Below are positions 1 to 5,601 of a DNA stretch of 5,695 nucleotides, in pieces (position 1 is the first letter of the stretch; each line of letters opens with the position of its first letter). The stretch spans positions 1-5,695 of the forward strand of contig JAPWUH010000079.1 of the NCBI GenBank assembly GCA_028275645.1, in the 5' to 3' direction. Under the pieces are notes generated by a model, which saw nothing but the letters and a program-made list of their open reading frames with translations, was not told the origin of the DNA and ran no database searches. The DNA is from Caldivirga sp. GTDB lineage: Archaea > Thermoproteota > Thermoprotei > Thermoproteales > Thermocladiaceae. The translations under genes and the position numbers were made by a program.

Positions 1-710
1 CCCTGCCCAACGGCATTCCTTAGGAGCGTGATAACGGTTAGTAGAGCTATGAGGCCTATTGAGACCCCTAGACTTTTAGCGTAGGCTGCCGATGCCCTCC
101 GTTCCTTCACTGGGTCGACGTCAAAGTACCTGAGACTGTAAATGATGACACCGATGCCTATTAAACACGCCGCCAGCGCAAAGACCCATAGGTTAAACCC
201 GTAGATTGCCCCCATGCCGAACACGGCTATTGATGCCAGCAGTGGGTATAGTGACCTGCCTAGGCTCCCGAAAGCCCCATTAATACCCAGCGCTAAGCCC
301 GCATTACCACCGTACTTGCTTGAAAGCACCGCACTACCTATGGGGTGGTAGAAGGCTGCCGCCACACCTGCTAGTAAGACACCTGCATACACTAGGTAGA
401 GTAGGTGCATCTGGAGGCCGAGGGCAATTACACCTGTGGATAACCCCCACATCAGCATCCCAGCCCCCATAGCCCTCATGTGGCCCCCAGTCAACCTCAC
501 CGTTAAAGGCACCAGTGGGCTTGCCAGTGCTGAAATTAGGGCGTATAGTGATGATAAGACGCCTATCGTGGCGTAGTTAATGTTCATTTGGCTTAGTATT
601 GGAAACACGATACCAGGTATAATCCACATGTTCCCATCGTTTATGAAGTGCCCTAATGCCGTTAAGCCTAATATGGTTCTCCCACCAGTACTAACCTTGC
701 CCATAGCCAT
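1..710 (-). CDS. Major facilitator superfamily transporter, C-terminus beyond the window edge
   Basis: This is a secondary transporter of the major facilitator superfamily in the cytoplasmic membrane. I translated it by hand from the minus strand: 236 codons are open from the ATG at 710 to the left edge. The protein starts with a short polar tail and then GHFINDG (residues 20-26), a TM1 motif common in fosmidomycin-resistance-like and sugar/metabolite MFS proteins. Six hydrophobic segments follow up to about residue 193, with FYHPIGSAVL (120-129) and a Gly-rich stretch GINGAFGSLGRS (142-153) in the TM4-TM5 area. A charged loop (RYFDVDPVKERR, 194-205) is the expected central cytoplasmic loop, and TM7 begins near 213. 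About 150-200 residues are missing. The ATG at 710 is preferred over the one at 704 because a TATA box lies about 29 bases upstream, giving a leaderless message. The substrate cannot be read from the sequence. Confidence 0.85.
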   Translation of the reverse strand, partial: MAMGKVSTGGRTILGLTALGHFINDGNMWIIPGIVFPILSQMNINYATIGVLSSLYALISALASPLVPLTVRLTGGHMRAMGAGMLMWGLSTGVIALGLQMHLLYLVYAGVLLAGVAAAFYHPIGSAVLSSKYGGNAGLALGINGAFGSLGRSLYPLLASIAVFGMGAIYGFNLWVFALAACLIGIGVIIYSLRYFDVDPVKERRASAAYAKSLGVSIGLIALLTVITLLRNAVGQ

Positions 711-734
711 GGGTCTATTCGGGTTACACGAACG

Positions 735-744
735 TTTTATAAAA
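735..744 (-). promoter_or_regulatory. TATA box of the MFS transporter gene
   Basis: TTTTATAAAA, inside the perfect 12-base palindrome GTTTTATAAAAC (734-745), is centred about 29 bases before the ATG at 710. This is the distance expected when an archaeal transcript starts at or within a few bases of the start codon. Read on the minus strand, a purine-rich GAAAAG precedes it, fitting a BRE for TFB. The box lies in the 86-base gap behind the upstream minus-strand gene, so the transporter can be transcribed independently of it. Confidence 0.65.
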
Positions 745-749
745 CTTTT

Positions 750-770
750 CAGCTCTGTAAGCTGCAGCTC
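750..770. repeat. Short direct repeat and palindrome just upstream of the MFS TATA box
   Basis: CAGCTC occurs at 750-755 and again at 765-770, 15 bases apart. The second copy sits in the 10-base palindrome AGCTGCAGCT (760-769). The pair lies directly upstream of the BRE/TATA of the transporter, where an archaeal activator or repressor could bind. The elements are short and could be chance. Confidence 0.25.
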
Positions 771-796
771 ACTAAGCCAAAGTGAAATGTGGACCC

Positions 797-1630
797 CTAA
801 AGGTTGACTATGGTTAGGTACAGTATGCTGGATGGTACGTAAAGCACGGCTAGGTATATAATGGCTATGTGTTCGAAGAGTACCCCGGTATCTAGGGCTG
901 TTAGGGTTGATAACATTACCAGTGATAGTACTGGGGCTAGGTAGCTGATTACGTAGATTGGTATTAGGATTTGCTCCGTTAAATGCACCATGAAGTAGTA
1001 CAGCAGGCTAACTATGCTCAATGATATTGCTATTGGTATAAGGGAAACCATTATGTTGGAGATCTCCCTCAGGTGAATAACCATGGGCTTTAACCTATAT
1101 GATATTGCGTAATCCAATGCCCCATAGATAACTATGGATATGGGGCTTATGTACCATGGCACGGCCATACCCATGTAGGGGAATATGAGGAGTAGCTTAA
1201 TGTTGGTTAACCAGGCCATTATGAGGCTTAGCAACACCACCGGCGTGGACATGGAGAGCAATATTAATGGGTTAATGTAGTATATGTAAGTCCACACCGG
1301 CCTAAGTGAAATTACGTTAAGGACCCTGTTGAATGCTGATAGGCCACGCCACGCATCCTCAAGACCCTTAGGTATCCTCCCCAGTAGTTCAACTCCCTTA
1401 TCAGTGATCAAGTACCTGTTATTCCTCTTAGTCACAATCCCCCTAGCCCTCAACTGCTCAAGGTCGTAGACTACTATGGATAGTGGGATGTGCGGCGCCC
1501 GCCTGGCAATCTCCTGAATATCCTTAGGCCCATCTTCAAGTAGCGTAAGCAGTAAGATCCTCCTTGGCATTGAAATTAAGTTTACCAGGTCCTCAGTCAC
1601 GTTACTCACGTTACCGATTAAGCTAGGCAT
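797..1630 (-). CDS. Winged-helix DNA-binding domain fused to a multi-pass membrane domain
   Basis: I recognise the architecture but not a named family. Residues ~10-85 (numbered from the ATG at 1630) form an ArsR/MarR-like winged helix: helices around PRRILLLTLLEDGPKDIQEIAR and then VVYDLEQLRARGIV, with the wing TKRNNRYLITDKGVELL. From about residue 105 to the end the protein is very hydrophobic, with roughly five membrane segments (about 121-141, 145-178 perhaps as two short ones, 193-215, 222-243 and 251-274). The layout suggests a one-component transcription regulator anchored in the membrane, sensing a membrane or envelope signal; the signal is unknown. An in-frame GTG at 1651 would add seven residues. 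I prefer ATG 1630 because the likely TATA box (1665-1672) is too close to 1651. The next gene on the same strand is the MFS transporter 86 bases downstream, a possible target or partner. Confidence 0.75.
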   Translation of the reverse strand: MPSLIGNVSNVTEDLVNLISMPRRILLLTLLEDGPKDIQEIARRAPHIPLSIVVYDLEQLRARGIVTKRNNRYLITDKGVELLGRIPKGLEDAWRGLSAFNRVLNVISLRPVWTYIYYINPLILLSMSTPVVLLSLIMAWLTNIKLLLIFPYMGMAVPWYISPISIVIYGALDYAISYRLKPMVIHLREISNIMVSLIPIAISLSIVSLLYYFMVHLTEQILIPIYVISYLAPVLSLVMLSTLTALDTGVLFEHIAIIYLAVLYVPSSILYLTIVNL

Positions 1631-1664
1631 CTTTAAATTATTACCGTACACTGTGTTAAGTAAG

Positions 1665-1672
1665 TTTTAAAA
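1665..1672. promoter_or_regulatory. Palindromic TATA box in the divergent control region
   Basis: TTTTAAAA is its own reverse complement and lies between two divergent genes. On the plus strand its centre is about 26 bases before the GTG at 1694, ideal for a leaderless transcript, and AAGTAAG precedes it as a possible BRE. On the minus strand it would start RNA near 1643, giving a leader of about 12 bases before the ATG at 1630. The plus-strand use is the better supported. A weaker alternative for the minus strand is TACTTAAC at about 1655-1662. Confidence 0.5.
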
Positions 1673-1693
1673 GGAATCGTCAAGTATTAATGG

Positions 1694-2569
1694 GTGAAGT
1701 TTAGGATGGAGCAGTTGGAGAACATTAAGAGGTCTATATTAGCCTACATACAGAGGAAGCAGAGGGTTAAGTTAAGTGAATTAAGGCAGTGGGCGATTGA
1801 GAACAACGTTGGGTTACTAACCCTTTACGTGACACTGAGTAGCATTATCCAGGAGAAGCAGAGGGACCTGGTGCTGGGTCCCCCTGAACCTCTGGTTAAC
1901 GGCGATGTTGAGGTCATGGGCAAGTTACTTGACCTTAAGCTACCAAGCGAAATAGCTATCCAGGTTAAGCAGAGGAGGGGGAGCGCCAAACCCAGCCAAC
2001 GCAGGCATGTAAGGGGCCAGAGGACGCTACTGGACGTACTCAGGGGCCAGGAGACCCAGCCAGAGGAGGTTAAGCCAGTTGCTAGTGAAGCCGCCAGGGT
2101 TGAAGTTAAGGGGGAGGTTGAGGGAGCTGTTGCTTCAACTAGTGCTGAAGCTACGGTGGGTGGTCAGGGACAGGAGAGGGTAAACCCCAGCGAGACCTTA
2201 ACCCAGGAGGGGGAGGGGGCCAAGGTTAATGAAACCGTAACTGAGGCGCAGGGCATTAACCTGGTTAACCCCACCCAGCTAACCCTCAGCCAACTTGCCC
2301 AGTTGATCTCCTCCGAACTCAAGATAAAACAGGAGGATGCCGTTAAGATGCTCTCATCGATTGGGCAATACCTCAACAGGTACTGGAGCGTCGGGTTGAT
2401 TAGGCTAATGGAGGATGCGGCAAAGGGTTTCAACCCAGACCTGGTTCAAAGGATGCTTAAGATCCTTGAGAGGCTTGGGTTTATTGAGATTATTAATCCC
2501 GGTATCGTTAATAGGAGGAGGGATGTTAAATTCCCCGTCTCCGAAACCAAGATAAGTGACCTTGCTTAG
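1694..2569 (+). CDS. Unrecognised two-domain protein: N-terminal winged helix, long flexible linker, helical C-terminal domain
   Basis: I do not recognise this 291-residue protein. Residues ~7-60 look like a helix-turn-helix or winged-helix fold (IKRSILAYIQ, VKLSELRQWAIENN, LLTLYVTLSSIIQEK). A basic stretch follows (KQRR at 92-95, QRRHVRGQR at 102-110) that could contact nucleic acid. Residues ~117-188 are rich in Glu, Gln, Val, Ala, Thr and Gly with no aromatic residue, so this is probably a disordered linker. Residues ~190-285 form a second compact domain, mainly helical (LTLSQLAQLISSELKIKQEDAVKML), ending in a wing-like segment (LERLGFIEIINPGIVNRRR). The GTG at 1694 is chosen because the TATA box lies about 26 bases upstream; an ATG at 1706 would shorten it by four residues. 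It precedes thpR and radA on the same strand, so a DNA- or RNA-related role is a guess from context and the basic segment. Confidence 0.75.
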   Translation: MKFRMEQLENIKRSILAYIQRKQRVKLSELRQWAIENNVGLLTLYVTLSSIIQEKQRDLVLGPPEPLVNGDVEVMGKLLDLKLPSEIAIQVKQRRGSAKPSQRRHVRGQRTLLDVLRGQETQPEEVKPVASEAARVEVKGEVEGAVASTSAEATVGGQGQERVNPSETLTQEGEGAKVNETVTEAQGINLVNPTQLTLSQLAQLISSELKIKQEDAVKMLSSIGQYLNRYWSVGLIRLMEDAAKGFNPDLVQRMLKILERLGFIEIINPGIVNRRRDVKFPVSETKISDLA

Positions 2570-2606
2570 TGAGGCGTAGCGACCATTAATGGCCACCGGG
2601 TTAATG

Positions 2607-2614
2607 CTTTAAAC
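2607..2614 (+). promoter_or_regulatory. TATA box of thpR
   Basis: CTTTAAAC is centred about 27 bases before the ATG at 2638, the spacing of a leaderless archaeal transcript. No Shine-Dalgarno sequence is visible before the ATG. This suggests thpR has its own promoter in the 68-base gap after the upstream gene. Confidence 0.55.
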
Positions 2615-2637
2615 CCAGCATAACCACCAGACCCGTA

Positions 2638-3183
2638 ATGGTTAGGCTATTCGTAGCCGTGGATCTTTCAGACGAGTTAAGGGGTAGGATAGTGAGGTTT
2701 AGGGATGAGGTAGCCAACAGTGGGGCTGATGTTAAGCCTGTTGAGGATGAGAACCTCCACATAACAATTCGATTCCTGGGTGAGGTTAGGGATAACCTAC
2801 TGAATGACATCATGAATAACCTACGCACCTTAAACTTCAGTAAGTTTAACATACATGTTAAGGGTGCGGGGGCATTTCCAACCTTAACATCACCAAGGGT
2901 TATTTGGGTTGGTGTTGAGGAGGGTACGGGGGAGCTTAAGTCCCTTCATGACGAGGTTGAGAGGTTGGTGGGTAGGTATGGTGTTAGTGATGAGAGGGAA
3001 TTCACACCCCACATAACCGTAGCTAGGGTTAGGGGTAGGGCTGGCCCATTAAGCAAGTTGATTAACCAGTGGAGGGAGTATGATTTCGGTTGGCAGACGG
3101 TTGATTCAGTGGTGCTTAAGAAGAGCACGTTGACGCCTAGGGGACCTATATACGAGAACCTACTCACCGTCAAATTGAAGTAG
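2638..3183 (+). CDS. thpR: RNA 2',3'-cyclic 3'-phosphodiesterase (LigT/2H family)
   Basis: This cytoplasmic enzyme of the 2H phosphoesterase superfamily opens 2',3'-cyclic phosphate ends of RNA to 2'-phosphate; family members were first noted for 2'-5' RNA ligase activity on tRNA halves. Both catalytic HxTx motifs are present: HITI at residues 41-44 within NLHITIRFLGEV, and HITV at 125-128 within FTPHITVARVRG. The start MVRLFVAVDL and the segment SPRVIWVGVEEG (85-96) are also typical. The length of 181 residues is normal for the full-length family, and nothing is missing. The ATG at 2638 gives the expected N-terminus with a TATA box about 27 bases ahead. It lies 68 bases after the two-domain protein gene and 57 bases before radA. 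The in vivo substrate in archaea is unsettled; tRNA splicing or RNA-repair intermediates are plausible. Confidence 0.93.
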   Translation: MVRLFVAVDLSDELRGRIVRFRDEVANSGADVKPVEDENLHITIRFLGEVRDNLLNDIMNNLRTLNFSKFNIHVKGAGAFPTLTSPRVIWVGVEEGTGELKSLHDEVERLVGRYGVSDEREFTPHITVARVRGRAGPLSKLINQWREYDFGWQTVDSVVLKKSTLTPRGPIYENLLTVKLK

Positions 3184-3203
3184 CCTTCATCATCAGAGTT
3201 AGG

Positions 3204-3218
3204 TTTTTAAGCTTTACG
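3204..3218 (+). promoter_or_regulatory. Promoter of radA (one or two TATA-like boxes)
   Basis: TTTTTAAG (3204-3211) is centred about 33 bases before the ATG at 3241 and would leave a leader of a few bases. GCTTTACG (3211-3218) is centred about 26 bases before it and would give a leaderless message. Either can serve, and the two nearly overlap. No Shine-Dalgarno sequence is seen. The run of five T residues at 3204-3208 might also help end transcription from thpR. Confidence 0.5.
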
Positions 3219-3240
3219 TTATGTTTTAGCTTGAGTAAAT

Positions 3241-4314
3241 ATGCCACCGGCTAAGAGGAGGAGGTTAAGCGAAGAAGAGGAGGAGCCTATTGAGGAGGAC
3301 GTCACCTCTGAGGCCACTGAGGGTGCGGAGAGGCCAGCGACCCACGGCACTGCCCAGGTTCAGGCACAGACCTATGATGTGGAGGAGATAGAGGGGGTGG
3401 GTAGGGTTACCGCGCAGAAGCTTAGGGAGTCCGGCTACAACACGGCGCTTGACGTAGCATACGCAGGTGTTAAGGAGCTGGCCGATATACTTGGCAGTGA
3501 GGATAGGGCGAGGCAGATAATAGCCGCAGCCCAGAGGTTAGTTGGCTTAAACAACTTCGTAACGGCGCTTGAGATATACGAGAGGAAGAGGAATGTCCAA
3601 TACATCTCAACGGGGGTTAAGGCGCTTGACGAGTTGCTTGGGGGTGGTGTTGAGACTAGGGCTATTACTGAACTGGTGGGTGAATTTGGGTCAGGTAAAA
3701 CCAACTTCTGCCACCAATTATCGGTAATGGTTCAGCTACCTGAGGATAAGGGTGGGTTAAGGGGTAAGGCATTGTTCATAGACACTGAGAATACATTTAG
3801 GCCTGAGCGCATAGTTCAAATAGCCAAGTACAGGGGGCTTGACCCGAAGGAGGCGTTGAAGAACATATTCTACGCCAGGGCCTACAACAGCGACCACCAG
3901 ATGATGATAGTGGATGAGGCTAAGAAGATAATACCCAAGGAGAACATTAGGTTAATAGCCATTGACTCACTGGTGGCCCACTTTAGGGCAGAGTACCCGG
4001 GTAGGGAGAATCTGGCGGAGAGGCAGCAGAAGCTTAACCACCACATTGCTCAACTGCTTAAACTCGCCGACATATATAATGTTGCCGTTGTTGTGACCAA
4101 CCAGGTCATTGCCCAGCCTGACATGTTCTTCGGCAACCCACTGAAGCCGGCTGGCGGTAATGTTATAGCCCACGGCGCAACCTACAGGATTTGGCTCAGG
4201 AAGGGTAAGGAGAACATTAGGGTTGCTAGGATACTTGACTCACCAATGCACCCTGAGAGCGAGGCCACGTTTAAGATAACTGAGGAGGGGCTTGTTGACG
4301 GAGGGCAACAGTAG
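3241..4314 (+). CDS. radA: DNA repair and recombination protein RadA
   Basis: This is the archaeal homologue of Rad51/RecA. It forms ATP-dependent filaments on single-stranded DNA and carries out strand pairing and exchange in homologous recombination. Residues 1-44 are a charged tail (KRRR at 5-8, then acidic). A helix-hairpin-helix N-domain covers about 45-102 ([18 protein letters not shown]). The FVTA motif at 106-109 is the polymerisation motif that docks on the neighbouring subunit. The ATPase core has Walker A GEFGSGKT (147-154), [10 protein letters not shown] (181-190) and Walker B LIAID (238-242). Loop L1 lies near 252-260, and L2 near 292-312 ([20 protein letters not shown]). The C-terminal segment [15 protein letters not shown] (330-344) is typical of RadA. 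At 357 residues it is full length, slightly longer than usual because of the tail. The residue after Walker A is Asn155, where Gln is more common by my recollection. It appears to be transcribed from its own promoter. Confidence 0.98.
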   Translation: MPPAKRRRLSEEEEEPIEEDVTSEATEGAERPATHGTAQVQAQTYDVEEIEGVGRVTAQKLRESGYNTALDVAYAGVKELADILGSEDRARQIIAAAQRLVGLNNFVTALEIYERKRNVQYISTGVKALDELLGGGVETRAITELVGEFGSGKTNFCHQLSVMVQLPEDKGGLRGKALFIDTENTFRPERIVQIAKYRGLDPKEALKNIFYARAYNSDHQMMIVDEAKKIIPKENIRLIAIDSLVAHFRAEYPGRENLAERQQKLNHHIAQLLKLADIYNVAVVVTNQVIAQPDMFFGNPLKPAGGNVIAHGATYRIWLRKGKENIRVARILDSPMHPESEATFKITEEGLVDGGQQ

Positions 4315-4336
4315 GCCATTAACCTATTCGTTAGTG

Positions 4337-4354
4337 GTCGTAAATATTTACGAC
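4337..4354. promoter_or_regulatory. Perfect 18-base palindrome, candidate operator
   Basis: GTCGTAAATATTTACGAC is a perfect inverted repeat with no spacer. It sits in the 106-base gap between radA and the HTH-CBS gene, its centre about 48 bases upstream of that gene's TATA box. The length and symmetry fit a site for a dimeric winged-helix protein, and the adjacent HTH-CBS regulator is the obvious candidate (inference). Its AT-rich core TAAATATTTA could also act as a TATA box. A hairpin terminator for radA is less likely, because archaeal terminators rely on T runs and none follows. Confidence 0.5.
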
Positions 4355-4388
4355 TATTCACTTCACCATAATGTTAATATTCAGATAA

Positions 4389-4398
4389 TTTTATAAAC
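4389..4398 (+). promoter_or_regulatory. TATA box of the HTH-CBS / zinc-finger unit
   Basis: TTTTATAAAC is centred about 27 bases before the ATG at 4421, predicting a leaderless transcript that covers both the HTH-CBS gene and the overlapping zinc-finger gene. An out-of-frame ATG at 4417 is close by, but the frame starting at 4421 is the long one. Confidence 0.65.
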
Positions 4399-4420
4399 TG
4401 GTTATTGGCTATTGGTATGA

Positions 4421-5308
4421 ATGAGCTTCCCGCCAACATACATGAGGGTTGTGGAGACACTGCTGGAATTATACAATGTCCATAAGAGACCAATAAAGAG
4501 TAAGGAGATTGCAAACAGGCTGGGTATGAATGAGGGAACCGTGAGGAACATTATGGTTGCGTTAAAGGCCATGAACCTGGTTGACAGTAAGACAGGGCCC
4601 TACGGCGGATTCATCCCATCGCAGAAGGCGATTGAATTCGTTAAGTCACCTATGGTCGTTAACCCGGTTAACGATATTGCCCAGATTTACGTCAATGGGA
4701 AGCCCCTTAACATTTACGCCACAAGCATCGAACTGGTCAACATTTATAACCCGTACATGAGTAAGGCTATAATAAAGGTCCTGGGTAACATTAAGGCCAT
4801 ACATCCAGGCGATAATGTTAGGATTGGCCCAACTGTGAACGCCAGGGTGATAATCGAGGGTGTGGTGCTTGAGGACAATGCCCTCTCCAAGGAGGTGGTT
4901 ATCGTCATTAAGAAGCTCCTAGCCATACCTAAGATAAAGGTGGTCGACATCATGACTAAGGAGTTAGCCGTGGTAAACTACAATGAACCACTGTTAACCG
5001 TTGCCAAGGTCATTGCTGAAAGGAAGATCAGGGCCCTGCCTGTCGTGAACGATAACGGCGAGTTAGTGGGCTTAATAACGAGTTCGGATGTGGCTAAGGC
5101 ATTCAGCGATGGCGCATTTAAGGCCCTCGTAAAGGATTACATGAGGCATGAGGTGCCGATAATAAGTTGGGATAGGGACATTTACGACGCAATGAGACTA
5201 ATGATGAGCTACAACATTGGCAGGCTCATAGTGGTTAACCAGGAGCAGAAGCCGGTGGGCATAGTCACCAGGACAGACATATTAAGGTACCTAGCACCCC
5301 TGGGTTAA
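4421..5308 (+). CDS. Transcription regulator with HrcA-type winged helix and two CBS domains
   Basis: This is a probable cytoplasmic DNA-binding regulator whose activity responds to an adenosine-type ligand. Residues ~8-75 form a winged helix (RPIKSKEIANRLGMNEGTVR, then MNLVDSKTGPYGGFIPS) that resembles the N-terminal DNA-binding domain of the heat-shock repressor HrcA. Residues ~78-165 are a middle domain I cannot name, with beta-rich stretches and IHPGDNVRIGPTVNARVIIEG. Residues ~172-226 and ~237-292 are a tandem pair of CBS domains: IRALPVVNDNGELVGLITSSD in the first, IGRLIVVN and GIVTRTDILRYL in the second. CBS pairs of this kind usually bind AMP, ATP, SAM or related molecules. The start at 4421 follows a TATA box by about 27 bases. 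Its stop overlaps the start of the zinc-finger gene by one base (TAATG), so the two products probably act together. The palindrome at 4337-4354 may be its own operator. The target genes and ligand are unknown. Confidence 0.88.
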   Translation: MSFPPTYMRVVETLLELYNVHKRPIKSKEIANRLGMNEGTVRNIMVALKAMNLVDSKTGPYGGFIPSQKAIEFVKSPMVVNPVNDIAQIYVNGKPLNIYATSIELVNIYNPYMSKAIIKVLGNIKAIHPGDNVRIGPTVNARVIIEGVVLEDNALSKEVVIVIKKLLAIPKIKVVDIMTKELAVVNYNEPLLTVAKVIAERKIRALPVVNDNGELVGLITSSDVAKAFSDGAFKALVKDYMRHEVPIISWDRDIYDAMRLMMSYNIGRLIVVNQEQKPVGIVTRTDILRYLAPLG

Positions 5309-5601
5309 TGAAGTGTGAACTATGCCTATTAAATGAGGCGTCGAGGGTTTGCAGAATATGCGGCAGGCACGTGTGTATTGACGACTATGTTGAGGATAGG
5401 GGGATATGCATAGCATGTAGGGACACACTATGCTACATATGCGGTGAACGGCTGGCCGTATCTTTATGCGCCAGGTGTGGCAAACCAGTCTGCAGGTTAC
5501 ATAGCATTAGGGTGGGTTTAGTTAGGTATTGCGTTAACTGCGCCAGGGAATTAGGGATTCTTCATCAACCTGGAAATCAAGTCGTGGGCATTCCTGAGTA
5601 G
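5308..5601 (+). CDS. Small protein with two tandem B-box-like zinc fingers
   Basis: This is a 97-residue protein with 15 Cys that I can place by metal-ligand pattern but not by function. Finger 1 has C3, C6, C15, C18, C23, D26, C34 and C37. Finger 2 has C42, C45, C54, C57, C62, H65, C75 and C78. The spacing C-x2-C-x8-C-x2-C-x4-C-x2-(D/H) is identical in both, followed by x7 or x9 and C-x2-C. Each module therefore has eight potential ligands, enough for two zinc ions in a cross-brace fold of the B-box/RING kind. Together they look like an internal duplication. Such domains usually mediate protein contacts, and no catalytic motif is seen. The gene overlaps the HTH-CBS stop by one base and has no clear Shine-Dalgarno sequence, so translation is probably coupled. 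The last 16 codons lie antisense to the end of the minus-strand gene, after the final Cys. Confidence 0.85.
   Translation: MKCELCLLNEASRVCRICGRHVCIDDYVEDRGICIACRDTLCYICGERLAVSLCARCGKPVCRLHSIRVGLVRYCVNCARELGILHQPGNQVVGIPE

Noticed and set aside
548..554. GTGATGA, a C-box-like motif of a possible C/D guide RNA
   Set aside because: No CTGA D box follows at a suitable distance, and the site lies inside the transporter coding region.
580..807. Plus-strand open frame of 75 codons
   Set aside because: It lies antisense to the start of the MFS gene and runs over its TATA box. The minus-strand translation is a convincing transporter, so this is a shadow frame.
2204..2220. G-rich run that might form a G-quadruplex
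   Set aside because: Only two long G runs are close together, and the codons simply encode the Gln/Glu/Gly-rich linker.
2164..2433. Minus-strand open frame of 89 codons
   Set aside because: It is antisense to the two-domain protein, low in complexity and without promoter or family features; a shadow frame in G-rich coding sequence.
2583..2592. Palindrome CCATTAATGG between the two-domain gene and thpR
   Set aside because: Ten bases is short enough to be chance, and the flanks do not extend the symmetry.
2405..3173. Other minus-strand open frames opposite the 1694-2569 gene and thpR
   Set aside because: They lie opposite coding sequence, mostly thpR with its intact HxTx motifs, and show no domain, promoter or plausible start context.
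3435..4173. Minus-strand open frames opposite radA
   Set aside because: RadA is complete and unmistakable on the other strand; these frames reflect codon bias only.
4744..4953. Minus-strand hydrophobic open frame of 69 codons
   Set aside because: It is antisense to the middle domain of the HTH-CBS protein, has no TATA box at the right distance, and its hydrophobicity is a by-product of the opposite strand.
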